Shown here: positions 1 to 7,861 of the stretch, in pieces
How positions within the stretch are numbered: position 1 is the stretch's first letter
How the letters are laid out: every line of letters begins with the position of its first letter
From: DATBLE01 sp046734415
GTDB lineage: Bacteria; Actinomycetota; Thermoleophilia; Gaiellales; Gaiellaceae
Reading direction: 5' to 3'
DNA length: 14,442 nucleotides
Assembly (NCBI GenBank): GCA_046734415.1
Contig: JBKPRD010000297.1
Coordinates: 1-14,442 of the forward strand
Position numbers and translations under genes: made by a program
Notes under the pieces: model-generated
What the model was told of the DNA's origin: nothing
Database searches by the model: none
What the model saw: only the letters and a program-made list of their open reading frames with translations

Positions 1-521
1 AATCCCACCGCCTCCTGGGGAACCTCGGCGCCGGAAGGCCGCCACGCGACGGCGAGCACCGCCATCTCGCGCCGCTGCCGGCCGTATCGCTCGAGGTGCG
101 CGCTCGTGCTGCGCAGTTCCACGAGCGTCTCGTCGAAGGCCCGCTTCGTGCTGAGCGCGGTCCTGATCCGGGCCAGCAACTCCCTGTCGTTCACGGGCTT
201 GGAGAGGAAGTCGTCGGCCCCGGCCTCGATGCCGCGGACCCGATCCTCGACGGCGTTCAGGGCAGTCATCAGGACGACCGGGATCAGGCGCGTCTCCGGG
301 TCGGCTTTCAGGGTTTCGAGCACGCCGATCCCGTCCAGCTCGGGCATCATCACATCGAGAAGGACGAGGTCGGGTGGGTCGACGGCGATGCGCTCGAGCG
401 CTTCGACGCCGTTGACGGCGTTCTCGGTCACGAATCCAAGCGCTTCGAGTTCCTGCTCGAGGTAGTCCAGGTTGAGCGGCTCGTCGTCCACGATCAGGAT
501 GCGGGCCGGCCGGTCGGTCAT
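1..521 (-). CDS. Response regulator with C-terminal extension, partial (runs off the left edge)
   Basis: 173 N-terminal residues are visible; the gene continues beyond base 1. Residues 1-125 form a CheY-like receiver domain with the acidic pocket D12/D13, the phospho-acceptor Asp at about D56 (LVLLDVMMPELDG), the switch Thr T86 and the invariant Lys K108 (GADDFLSKP). A helical linker follows (about 125-150), and then RREMAVLAVAWRP, which resembles the first beta strand of a class III nucleotidyl cyclase domain. That output domain is an inference from about 20 residues; another effector is possible. The ATG overlaps the stop of the upstream receiver gene by 4 bases (ATGA), so translation is probably coupled. 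In context this is a second phosphorylation target of the Amt-type kinase. The receiver call is secure; the output is not. Confidence 0.88.
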   Translation of the reverse strand, partial: MTDRPARILIVDDEPLNLDYLEQELEALGFVTENAVNGVEALERIAVDPPDLVLLDVMMPELDGIGVLETLKADPETRLIPVVLMTALNAVEDRVRGIEAGADDFLSKPVNDRELLARIRTALSTKRAFDETLVELRSTSAHLERYGRQRREMAVLAVAWRPSGAEVPQEAVG

Positions 522-880
522 GGCGCAGCGAGCAGACGGTCGGCGATGGCGACGAGCTGGACGTCGTCGATCGGCTTTGCCACGAAGTCGTCGCAGCCGG
601 CCTCGAGCGCCTGTTCGCGCTCGCCCGGCATGACGCGCGAGGTGACGGCGACGATCGGCGTGCCGGCTCCGCTGGCCCGGATCGCCCGCACTGCCTCTAG
701 ACCGCTCATCTCCGGCAGCCCGATGTCCATCAGAATCAGGTCGGGCCGTGTCTCGCCGGCCAGCTGGACCGCTTCGGCGCCGTCCGCCGCGACCTCGATG
801 TCGTACAGGTCTTCGAAGATCTGCACGAGCAGATCGCGGTTCAGCTCGCTGTCCTCGACGATCAGGATTCGCTTCCTCAC
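518..880 (-). CDS. Stand-alone receiver (CheY-like response regulator)
   Basis: This 120-residue protein is a single receiver domain with no output domain. It has the acidic pair E9/D10, phospho-acceptor D52 (DLILMDIGLPEMSG), T80 and K102 (DDFVAKP). The start is GTG at 880, inside a 4-base GTGA overlap with the stop of the upstream kinase gene. Its own stop overlaps the ATG of the next receiver gene. The protein is probably phosphorylated by the upstream Amt-kinase and then acts by protein-protein contact or as a phosphorelay intermediate or phosphate sink. The ending IADRLLAAP shows that the short length is natural, not a truncation. Single-domain receivers next to hybrid or multi-sensor kinases are common; the output partner is unknown. 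Confidence 0.93.
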   Translation of the reverse strand: MRKRILIVEDSELNRDLLVQIFEDLYDIEVAADGAEAVQLAGETRPDLILMDIGLPEMSGLEAVRAIRASGAGTPIVAVTSRVMPGEREQALEAGCDDFVAKPIDDVQLVAIADRLLAAP

Positions 881-3800
881 GCTGCTATCCCGTCTCCCTC
901 GGCGCTCAGCGGCAGCTCGAGTGTGAACTGCGAGCCGACCCCGACGCGGCTCTTCACCGTGATATCGCCCCCGAGCGCACGCGCGAGCCGCCTCGAGATC
1001 GTCAGTCCCAGGCCGGTGCCGCGGCGGGCGCGGGCGACTGACGAGTCGGACCGGTGGAACTCGTCGAACACCCTGCCAACCTCGTCCTCGGACATCCCGA
1101 GGCCGGTGTCGGCGACCTCGATCCGCAGGCGGCCGTCGACTGTCCGGGCGCGCATCGCGACCGTTCCTTCGTCCGTGTACTTGACGGCGTTGCTGAACAG
1201 GTTGAGCAGGATCTGCTTGAGCTTCTCGCGGTCGGTGACCACCGTGGGAATGTGCGGCTCGACGCCGACGTATATCTGCACGCGTGTCTGATCGAGCAGC
1301 GGCTCGAAGGAGTCGGCCACCTCCTGGAGCACGTCGACTACCTCCACCCGGCTGATCTCGATCTCGATAGCGCCGGCGTCGATCCGGGAGAGGTCGAGGA
1401 TCTCGTCGATCAGGCCGAGCAAGTGCTCGGCGCTGACGAGGATCTTCGAGAGGTTGTCCACCTGACGCTCAGGGAGTCCCGGCGCGTTTCGCGAGACGAG
1501 CCTGGTGAAGCCGATGATCGCGTTGAGCGGCGTCCGCAGCTCGTGGCTCATGTTCGCGAGGAAGCGGCTCTTGGCAGCCGCCGCGTCGTTCGCTGCGTCA
1601 CGGGCAAGCTCCACGCGACGGAGAAGCTCGGCGAGCTCGGCTTCGTGTCGTTTCTCTGCGGTGATGTCGATGTCGATGCCGGCCAGAGCGACCATCTCCC
1701 CGGCGGCGTTACGCACCGGAAACCGGACGTCGGCGACGACGAGCTCGTTGCCTGCGCGGGAGAGGCGCCACTCGCGCCGGAGCGCCCTGCCCGACTCGAT
1801 CACGTCGCGGTCGGCCTGGAAGGCGGCCACGGGATCGAGGTTGACGCTCGCGCTCATGAACACATCGATGAAGGTCTTGCCGCGGATGTCGTCGTTCCTA
1901 AGCCCGTAGAGGTGCTCGTACTCGCGGTTGACGAGGATGAAGCGGCTCTCGAGGTCGCGGAGATAGACGCAGGCGGGCATGTTTTCGATCAGGGCGAGCA
2001 GGCGTGCCTCTTCGGAGCGCTGCCGCTCGACCACACGTCCGAGCTGAGTACCGACGCTGAGCAAGAGCTCGAGGAGCTCGGGGTCGGCCGGAAAAGGCTC
2101 GCCCGAGAAAAACTCGAGCACCCCGACGGCGGTCTCGCCGGCGAGGATCGGGACCGCGAGCCCCGCGCCCAGGCCAAGCTCGTGCCACTCGCGCGCGCGC
2201 TGGCCGCGCTCAGTCTCCATTGGGACGAGCACCGGCTCCAGGACCCCCCTCTCGCCGACGACTTCCAACCTCGCAGTATTCACTCCGACGGCCGAGGCGA
2301 GCACCGACTTGCGGGTCTCGAGCGCGAGCCCAGGCAGCCCTCGGCCTCTGTGAAAGGACTCAGCTTCCGTCGCCGTCCGGAAGGCTGCATACCGCTCCGG
2401 ATCGGCCATCTCCCAGATGCCGGTCGAGACGAGTCGGCTCGGATCTTCCGTGGCGACGAGAAAGGCGTGGCCCACAGGCCAGCCGGTGAACCGGCAAACC
2501 TCGTCGAGCGCCGCGGCCAACGCGCTCTCGACCGACGTCGACTCGTTCGCGGCCGCTGCCGTCCGCCGGAGGAGCTGCAGAGAGTCGGTGCGCTGCTCGA
2601 TCGTTCTCAGCACGCGGTTGTACTGCGCAGCGATCTGGCCGGCCTCGGTGTGCGGCTCGACCCGAATCGGACGGTCGAAGTCACCGCTCCGCCGCTGCGC
2701 GTCCATGTCGTAGAGGAGGTCCGCGATCTCGGTCGACGCGCCGTGCTCGGCAATGTTGAGGCCGGCGAGCTCTCCTCCCGGGTCGACGCGGAATGGCACC
2801 ACGCGGTTGATCAGCGAGAGCACGACGTAGCTGATTCCGAACGCCCAGGAGCAGCAGGTCGCAATGCCCACCAGCTGGATCCCGAGCTGCTCGAGGCGGC
2901 CGTCGGCCTTCGTAAATGCGTTGACGTCCCCAAGCAGCGCGACTGCCAACGTGCCCCAGATGCCGGCGGCGAGGTGAACGGGAACGGCGCCGACCGCGTC
3001 GTCGATCTCCAGGCGCTCGAGCAGCCTCACTGTGGCCTGCATCACGACCGCGGCGACTGCGCCGATCACGGCCGCACGCCAGGGATCCATGATGTTCGCC
3101 GAGGCGGTGATCCCGACCAACCCGGCGAGCGCAGCGTTCATGATCGTCGGCGCGTCCGGCCGCTCGTCGAGGCGCCACGTCAGGGCCATCCCGACCACGC
3201 CGCCGAAGGCGGCCGCGATCGTCGTGTTCAGGATGATCCCCGGCACGTCCGGCGTCAGCCCGAAGGTGCTGCCGCCGTTGAACCCGTACCAGCCGACCCA
3301 GAGGATGAAGACGCCCACCGTGGTCAGCGGCAGGTCGTGCCCCTGGATCCGCACCGCACCGAGCCCGAAACGTCCGATCCGCGGCCCAAGGATGAGGATC
3401 GCGGCCAGAGCGACCCAGCCGCCGACCGAGTGCACGACGGTCGAGCCGGCGAAATCCATGAACCCGAGATCCCGCAGCCAGCCGCCCGGGCCGCCCTGAA
3501 GGCTCCGGTCCTGCCAGGCCCAGTGGCCGAAGACCGGATACGTGACCGCGGCCACGAAGATCGTCAGAGCGACATAGCCGCCGAAGCGCATGCGCTCGGC
3601 GACGGCGCCGGAGATCAGCGTCGTCGCCGTCCCGATAAACCCGAGCTGAAAGACGAAGAAGGCGACGAGGAACGAGCTGTTGCTGTCGAAGAAGTACGAC
3701 GTCGAGCCGATCGCCTCGCCGGCGCTCCGCCCGAACATGAGGCCGAAGCCGAACAACCAGAAGAGCGATGCGGCGACGAGGAAGTTCGCGAAGTTCTTGA

Positions 3801-3933
3801 TCGCGACGTTGATCGAGTTCTTCGACCGCACGAGCCCGCTCTCGAGCGCCGTGAAACCGGCCTGCATGAAGAGCACGAGCGCCGCGGCAACGAGTAGCCA
3901 GGCGATGTCGATGGGGTCTGCGGGAGGCGGCAC
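877..3933 (-). CDS. Ammonium transporter-sensor histidine kinase fusion (Amt-HAMP-like-GAF-PAS-HisKA-HATPase)
   Basis: The protein has 1018 residues. Residues 1-400 are a full Amt/Rh channel domain, predicted 11 TM. The ammonium-site Asp D160 (MDFAGSTVVH) and the twin pore histidines H168 and H320 (VGAVPVH) are kept, and the end LNIAEHGAS matches the typical Amt C-terminal tail. Then come a short HAMP-like linker (about 405-450), a GAF domain (about 455-640), PAS with PAC (about 645-765), HisKA with phospho-acceptor H797 (FLANMSHELRTPLNAI), and HATPase_c with its N box (about 909-920), G1 (DTGLGM, 942-947) and G2 (GTGLGL, 972-977). Amt-kinase fusions are a known sensor class in which the channel senses ammonium; whether this one also conducts is unknown. 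The start is GTG with a GAGG about 8 bases upstream and an in-frame TAG just before it. It heads an operon with two receiver genes, with 4-base overlaps. Confidence 0.95.
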   Translation of the reverse strand: MPPPADPIDIAWLLVAAALVLFMQAGFTALESGLVRSKNSINVAIKNFANFLVAASLFWLFGFGLMFGRSAGEAIGSTSYFFDSNSSFLVAFFVFQLGFIGTATTLISGAVAERMRFGGYVALTIFVAAVTYPVFGHWAWQDRSLQGGPGGWLRDLGFMDFAGSTVVHSVGGWVALAAILILGPRIGRFGLGAVRIQGHDLPLTTVGVFILWVGWYGFNGGSTFGLTPDVPGIILNTTIAAAFGGVVGMALTWRLDERPDAPTIMNAALAGLVGITASANIMDPWRAAVIGAVAAVVMQATVRLLERLEIDDAVGAVPVHLAAGIWGTLAVALLGDVNAFTKADGRLEQLGIQLVGIATCCSWAFGISYVVLSLINRVVPFRVDPGGELAGLNIAEHGASTEIADLLYDMDAQRRSGDFDRPIRVEPHTEAGQIAAQYNRVLRTIEQRTDSLQLLRRTAAAANESTSVESALAAALDEVCRFTGWPVGHAFLVATEDPSRLVSTGIWEMADPERYAAFRTATEAESFHRGRGLPGLALETRKSVLASAVGVNTARLEVVGERGVLEPVLVPMETERGQRAREWHELGLGAGLAVPILAGETAVGVLEFFSGEPFPADPELLELLLSVGTQLGRVVERQRSEEARLLALIENMPACVYLRDLESRFILVNREYEHLYGLRNDDIRGKTFIDVFMSASVNLDPVAAFQADRDVIESGRALRREWRLSRAGNELVVADVRFPVRNAAGEMVALAGIDIDITAEKRHEAELAELLRRVELARDAANDAAAAKSRFLANMSHELRTPLNAIIGFTRLVSRNAPGLPERQVDNLSKILVSAEHLLGLIDEILDLSRIDAGAIEIEISRVEVVDVLQEVADSFEPLLDQTRVQIYVGVEPHIPTVVTDREKLKQILLNLFSNAVKYTDEGTVAMRARTVDGRLRIEVADTGLGMSEDEVGRVFDEFHRSDSSVARARRGTGLGLTISRRLARALGGDITVKSRVGVGSQFTLELPLSAEGDGIAA

Positions 3934-4057
3934 CGGCTAACCTCGACAGAACGTCATGCGCAGGATGGCACAAGCAGGCATCGACCTGTCGGCCACTCGC
4001 TACTGCCCGGCCCGAGCGAGAACCTCAGCGCGGACCGTGCGGCGCGGGCGTGCGGTT

Positions 4058-5530
4058 TCAGTCGCCAGCCGGTGCTGGGGAAGCCTCGACTTCTCGAGTC
4101 TCGGCGCGGCGGGCGGGTCCGCTGAGAAGCAGGAGCGCGAGCACGAGCCCGATGCCGGCGAGCACGGCGCAGACGAAAAATGCCGATTGGAACCCTTCGG
4201 TCAGCGCGACCAGCTGGTTCGCTCCAGAGTGCGAAGCGAGGTAGTCGTTCGTCCGCGTGACGGCAACCGTCGAGACGATGGCGACGCCGACCGCCGCACC
4301 GACCTGGAAGTTCGTGTTGCTGAGCCCGGATGCGAGCCCTGACTCCTCCTCGGGGACGCCGGCGAGTGCTGCGATCGAGGCGGTGACGAAGGCGAGGCCG
4401 ACCCCGGGCCCGAAGACGAGCAGCCCGAAGAAGATGTCGCCGAAGTAGCTGCCGTCGGCCGAGACCTGGGTGAGGAGCAGGGCGCCGGCACCCATCAGCG
4501 CCATCCCGACCGCCGCGACCGGGCGAAAGCCGACCCGGAGCACGATCGACTGACCGACGACCGAGCCGAGGGCGGCCATGGCCGGGAAGACGAGTGAGGT
4601 GAGCCCGAACTTGACCGCCGAGTAGCCCAGGACCTGCTGCGCGTATAGCGTCAGGGTGAAGGAGAGTCCGTACGGGAGCATTCCGAAGACGAGCATGACG
4701 GAGTTGGCGGCGACGATCGTCCGCCGCCCGAAGATCCTGAGTGGCACGAGCGGCGCCCGCTGGCGCGACTCGATCAACGCGAACGCCGCGAATAGCGCTG
4801 CAGAGCAGGCGAAGAGGAGGATCGTCAGCGCCGAACCCCAACCGTTGTCGGGAGCCTCGACGACCGTGTAGACGAGCAGCGCGAGTGCGCCGGTGACCGT
4901 GAGCGCCCCGCCGGGGTCGTAGCTTCGCTCGACCGCGGCGCCGCGACTCTCACGCAGGAGAATCGGGCAAAGCGCGAGCGCGATCAGCCCGACGGGGATG
5001 TTGATGAAGAAGATCCACTCCCACCCGGGCCCGTCGACCAGCGGACCGCCAACCACCCAGGCGGCGGTGGCGCCGACCCCTCCGAGCGCTCCCCAGATCC
5101 CGAGCGCCTTGTTTCGCTCGGCCCCCTCCGCGAAGATGGTCGTGATGATCGAGAGCGCGGTCGGAGTCATGATCGCCGCGCCGACCCCCTGGAATGCACG
5201 GGCTCCGATCAGCGCGTAGTCCGACCAGGCCAGCCCGCACAAGAGCGAGGCGACCGTGAAGACCACGAGGCCGACCATGAACACGCGTCGGCGCCCGAGC
5301 AGGTCGGCCGCTCGTCCCCCGAGCAGCAACAGCCCGGCGAACGTGAGCGCGTAGGCGCTGACAACCCACTGCAGGCCCTGCGCCGAGAACCCGAGGTCCG
5401 CCTCGATCGACGGAAGCGCAACGGTCACGATCGCCGCGTCGAGGATCACCATGAAAAACGCCCCACACAACAGCGCGAGCGCCCACCAGCGGCGAGGGTC
5501 GAGAGTCGATTCAGCTTCCGTCGCCTGCAT
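4058..5530 (-). CDS. MFS efflux transporter, DHA2 (EmrB/QacA-like) family
   Basis: This is a 490-residue integral membrane protein with about 14 hydrophobic segments, the usual size and topology of proton-driven drug exporters of the DHA2 type. Visible signatures are the TM1 motif around D31 (ILDAAIVTVALPSI), motif A between TM2 and TM3 (GGRAADLLGRRR, about 71-82) and a glycine-rich motif C-like stretch in TM5 (about 150-165). The substrate cannot be read from sequence. The ATG at 5530 is preferred over a GTG two codons upstream because AGGAGG at 5539-5544 lies 8 bases from the ATG but only 2 from the GTG. The C-terminal tail is short, hydrophilic and rich in Ala, Glu and Arg. The frameshifted DUF5937/ArsR-type regulator lies about 490 bases upstream on the same strand and could once have controlled it. 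Confidence 0.93.
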   Translation of the reverse strand: MQATEAESTLDPRRWWALALLCGAFFMVILDAAIVTVALPSIEADLGFSAQGLQWVVSAYALTFAGLLLLGGRAADLLGRRRVFMVGLVVFTVASLLCGLAWSDYALIGARAFQGVGAAIMTPTALSIITTIFAEGAERNKALGIWGALGGVGATAAWVVGGPLVDGPGWEWIFFINIPVGLIALALCPILLRESRGAAVERSYDPGGALTVTGALALLVYTVVEAPDNGWGSALTILLFACSAALFAAFALIESRQRAPLVPLRIFGRRTIVAANSVMLVFGMLPYGLSFTLTLYAQQVLGYSAVKFGLTSLVFPAMAALGSVVGQSIVLRVGFRPVAAVGMALMGAGALLLTQVSADGSYFGDIFFGLLVFGPGVGLAFVTASIAALAGVPEEESGLASGLSNTNFQVGAAVGVAIVSTVAVTRTNDYLASHSGANQLVALTEGFQSAFFVCAVLAGIGLVLALLLLSGPARRAETREVEASPAPAGD

Positions 5531-5538
5531 TGTCACTT

Positions 5539-5544
5539 CCTCCT
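5539..5544 (-). promoter_or_regulatory. Shine-Dalgarno site of the MFS gene
   Basis: AGGAGG on the minus strand, a perfect anti-16S match, ends 8 bases before ATG 5530. It fixes that start over the GTG at 5536. It also lies inside the last codons of an open frame running from 5717 to 5511. Confidence 0.8.
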
Positions 5545-5716
5545 GTCTGGATCACTCCGCTCACGAGTCGCGCTTGCGTGTCATGCCGGTAGAGACGCGC
5601 CGAACGCCACAAACTCATCGCTGCGTCAGGCTCCGTGACGCGAGCACGAGGGTCGCCACGCCCAGCCCTGACCACTGCTGGAGTGGCCGTCGAACTTCTG
5701 CTGCCGGTGTCTGCCA

Positions 5717-5815
5717 TTACGGCGGCGTCATAGCGGCGATGGACACACGCCCCTGCGCTGTCCTTTGGGTATCGCGTTGCCGCCGCGGCCGCGATTCCGC
5801 GGACTGCGTGCTCAT
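5717..5815 (-). CDS. Candidate small ORF (32 codons), possible leader peptide upstream of the MFS gene
   Basis: The ATG at 5815 is preceded by AAAGGAGA (5821-5828) at ideal spacing, the best ribosome site in this leader. It encodes a 32-residue Arg-rich peptide (RPRRQR near residues 9-14), with no membrane segment and about 80% GC at third positions. The stop is TAA in a TAATG overlap with a 68-codon frame that reaches the MFS start. No family is recognised. It could be a leader peptide whose translation affects transporter expression, a true microprotein, or a chance ORF. The case rests only on the Shine-Dalgarno site, spacing and position. Confidence 0.35.
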   Translation of the reverse strand: MSTQSAESRPRRQRDTQRTAQGRVSIAAMTPP

Positions 5816-6015
5816 AGCCGTCTCCTTTCGTCTCACTCCGCTTGGTGCGTGTCCTAGGCCCAGACGGGATCGACTCGAGTGTCGTCCGATGAGGCGTCCG
5901 CCGCGGAGGCTAGGAGCGACGCAGCTCGGACGTCCAGAGATTCGCCTGCAGACGAAGGGCCGGCGACGCCTCTCCACTTCGCCACCGGCGGAGCGATCAG
6001 CAACACCTCGGCGTC

Positions 6016-7004
6016 TTAAGGCACCGGCGCGTGGCTCGCCCCTTCGAGGAGCGCGTCGGCGAGGGGCGTTCTCGCGTACATGACGTTGCGACCGACTCGG
6101 GCGCGTACGACCAGGCCAGAGGCGTGGAGGATCTTGAGGTGGTCGGCGATGTTTCCGGGCGACCGTCCCAGGCGGCGGGCGAGTGCCGAGGTGTGGGTCG
6201 GCTCGGCGACGAGCTCGAGGATCTCGGCGCGGGTCTGCCCGATCAGCTGACCGACAGCCGCCTCGGGCCCGTGCGTGCCCCAGAAGAGCGAGGCCACGCC
6301 CCGCGCGGGAAAAACAAGGGTCGGCGGATGCAGATCGATCATCGCTACTGCGTAGGGCCAGATGAATGCCGAGGGCGTCAGGTTGAGCCCCTGACCGTCG
6401 AGTACGCAGGTGCCTTCGGAACTGAGATCAACAAGGAGATCGTGATCGCGCAGAGTGAGAAGAGGCTCGAGGTCGGCAAACAACGAGGCGAGACCGCCGC
6501 GGGCGAGCAGCCGTGAGCGGTAGAGCACGTCGCGCTCGAGCACATCGCGCAGCTGGGGCCAGTCCGGTGCGATCACGGCCTCCCACAGCGCCTGCAGAAG
6601 ATCGGCCAGCAGAGTTCCGACGCCGGGCGACCGAAGCTGCTTCTCGATGCCGGTCGCAACGTCGAGGCAGGTGTCGATCTCGAGACGCAGTTGCGCGCGC
6701 GGCGTCGCCCGCACCTGATCCAGCTCTTCGGAGATCTCGCCCACCGGCCCTTCGGGCGTCGGCGTCAGGAAGTCCGGGTAGTAGTCGTGGCGGGCCGAGA
6801 GCAGGGCGAGCAACGGACGTAGATCGTGTTCTTGGTTCAGGCGGGCGAGCTCAGACTGCTTCCCGCGCAGCCAAGCCGCGTGGGCCCCCTGCGAAAAGGT
6901 CTTCGGGTTGCCAATGCGCGAGCCAGCCGCACGGCCTCACCCAGCGGCGAAATCGTGAAGCGGAAGCGGAGCACGTCCGCCAGGGAGAGGACGAACTTGA
7001 TCAT
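6016..7004 (-). pseudogene. DUF5937/ArsR-type transcriptional regulator, frameshifted
   Basis: Translation from ATG 7004 gives MIKFVLSLADVLRFRF and continues to about residue 30, matching the N-terminus of the intact regulator at 10283-11263. The frame then breaks. From about 6915 the homology continues in another frame (IGNPKTF, then EHDLRPLLALL) without interruption to the TAA at 6016. One base is missing near 6915/6916 on the plus strand (CCAAT/GCGCG). The C-terminal 70 residues are an ArsR-like winged helix (EPTHTSALARRLGRSPGNIADHLKIL). The intact stretch after the break, starting at a TTG codon (6813), would give only a 265-residue protein lacking the N-terminal part. Because the rest is undamaged, this may be a recent mutation or a sequencing error. 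If the error is corrected it is a full-length regulator of about 329 residues. It sits upstream of the MFS gene and divergent from the metallophosphoesterase. Confidence 0.85.
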
Positions 7005-7093
7005 CGGCCCGAGCAGATCGGTTGCCGAGCAGCTTCCTTTCGTCGGAGCACGAAGAATTGGTCGCACGCTGGGGAACCTGCCAGCCTCGGGGC

Positions 7094-7861
7094 GTGGCGA
7101 GTCATCGAGCGAGCCGGGCCGCCGTCGCAGCCGACGTCCACGGCAATGCGATCGCTCTCGCCGCCGTCGCCGAAGAGCTCGTCGCCGCAGAGCCCGATCT
7201 GCTCGTCTTCCTCGGCGACCTGACCTGGGGGCCCTTGCCCGAAGAATCCTGGACAATCGTTCGTGAGCTCGACGAGTCGTTCGCCGGGCGTACCTTGTTC
7301 GTGCGGGGAAACGCGGAACGCGCACTCTGCGAGTTGCGGCGGCCGGCCCAACCGGGAGCGAGCCCGCGTGAGCGCTGGATGCTCGCTCACCATGCGATCC
7401 CGACGCTTGAAGCGCTCGAGGACTTCACGGAAGGCGTGGTTGTCGACGTCGACGGCCTCGGGCGAATCCGGTTCTGCCACGGGTCGCCGCGGAGCGACGA
7501 GGAACTGATCACTCCCGGCACGCCCGCGCGGCGCATGCGTGAGCTGATGGCAGGTGTACCCGAACAGATTCTTGTCAGCGCCCATACGCACATCCAGTTC
7601 GACCGCGTCGTGGATGGTGTAGTGCGTTCCGTGAACCCCGGCAGCGTCGGCATGCCCTACGAGGGTGAGGCCGGTGCGTTCTGGGCGCTCCTCGGGCCCG
7701 AGGTCAGCCTGCGGCGGACTGAGTACGATCTCGAGCTCGCGATCGCCCGCTACCGGGAGTCGAGTGATCCGCTTGCCGAGGCGATGGTCGCGACCCTGCT
7801 CGAACCACCGACGCCGAGCGAGGTGATCGCCCATGCCGAAGCGCTCGAGTTCTCCGGCTGA
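7094..7861 (+). CDS. Metallophosphoesterase (calcineurin-like, YfcE/MJ0936-type)
   Basis: From GTG 7094 the protein has 255 residues. It carries the dinuclear-metal motifs in order: ADVHGN (about 13-18), FLGDLTWGP (GD block, about 44), RGNAE (the GNH/D block), FCHGSPR, SAHTHIQF (GHTH-like, with Ala for the first Gly) and NPGSVGMPY near residue 187. This is the order of the small prokaryotic phosphodiesterase-type subgroup, usually about 240-250 residues. The substrate is unknown. The frame is open back to a TTG at 7022, but family members begin only a few residues before the ADVHGN block, so 7094 is the better guess; no strong ribosome site supports either. It is divergent from the frameshifted regulator and not clearly linked in function to its neighbours. 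Confidence 0.87.
   Translation: MASHRASRAAVAADVHGNAIALAAVAEELVAAEPDLLVFLGDLTWGPLPEESWTIVRELDESFAGRTLFVRGNAERALCELRRPAQPGASPRERWMLAHHAIPTLEALEDFTEGVVVDVDGLGRIRFCHGSPRSDEELITPGTPARRMRELMAGVPEQILVSAHTHIQFDRVVDGVVRSVNPGSVGMPYEGEAGAFWALLGPEVSLRRTEYDLELAIARYRESSDPLAEAMVATLLEPPTPSEVIAHAEALEFSG

Larger units (their letters stand above)
5531..6015. other. Leader/intergenic region between the DUF5937-type regulator and the MFS gene
   Basis: This is 485 bases with no recognised gene family. On the minus strand it holds one small ORF with a good ribosome site (5717-5815, listed separately). A 68-codon open frame (5717-5511) begins at the TAATG stop/start overlap of that small ORF and runs 20 bases into the MFS gene. 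Its codon use is less GC-biased than that of neighbouring genes, so I do not call it a gene. Bases 5831-5849 resemble 8131-8149 (17 of 19 identical, same orientation). I see no convincing -10/-35 pair or terminator. The unusual length of this leader ahead of a transporter gene leaves room for a regulatory RNA or attenuation element. Confidence 0.5.

Noticed and set aside
1054..3897. Plus-strand open frame of 947 codons
   Set aside because: It is antisense to the Amt-kinase gene, has no family motif, is full of low-complexity Glu/Asp/Arg/Gly, and follows from the GC-biased third positions of the real gene.
5511..5717. 68-codon minus-strand frame overlapping the MFS start
   Set aside because: Its third-position GC is lower than in neighbouring genes, it has no family motif and no ribosome site of its own; kept only as part of the leader description.
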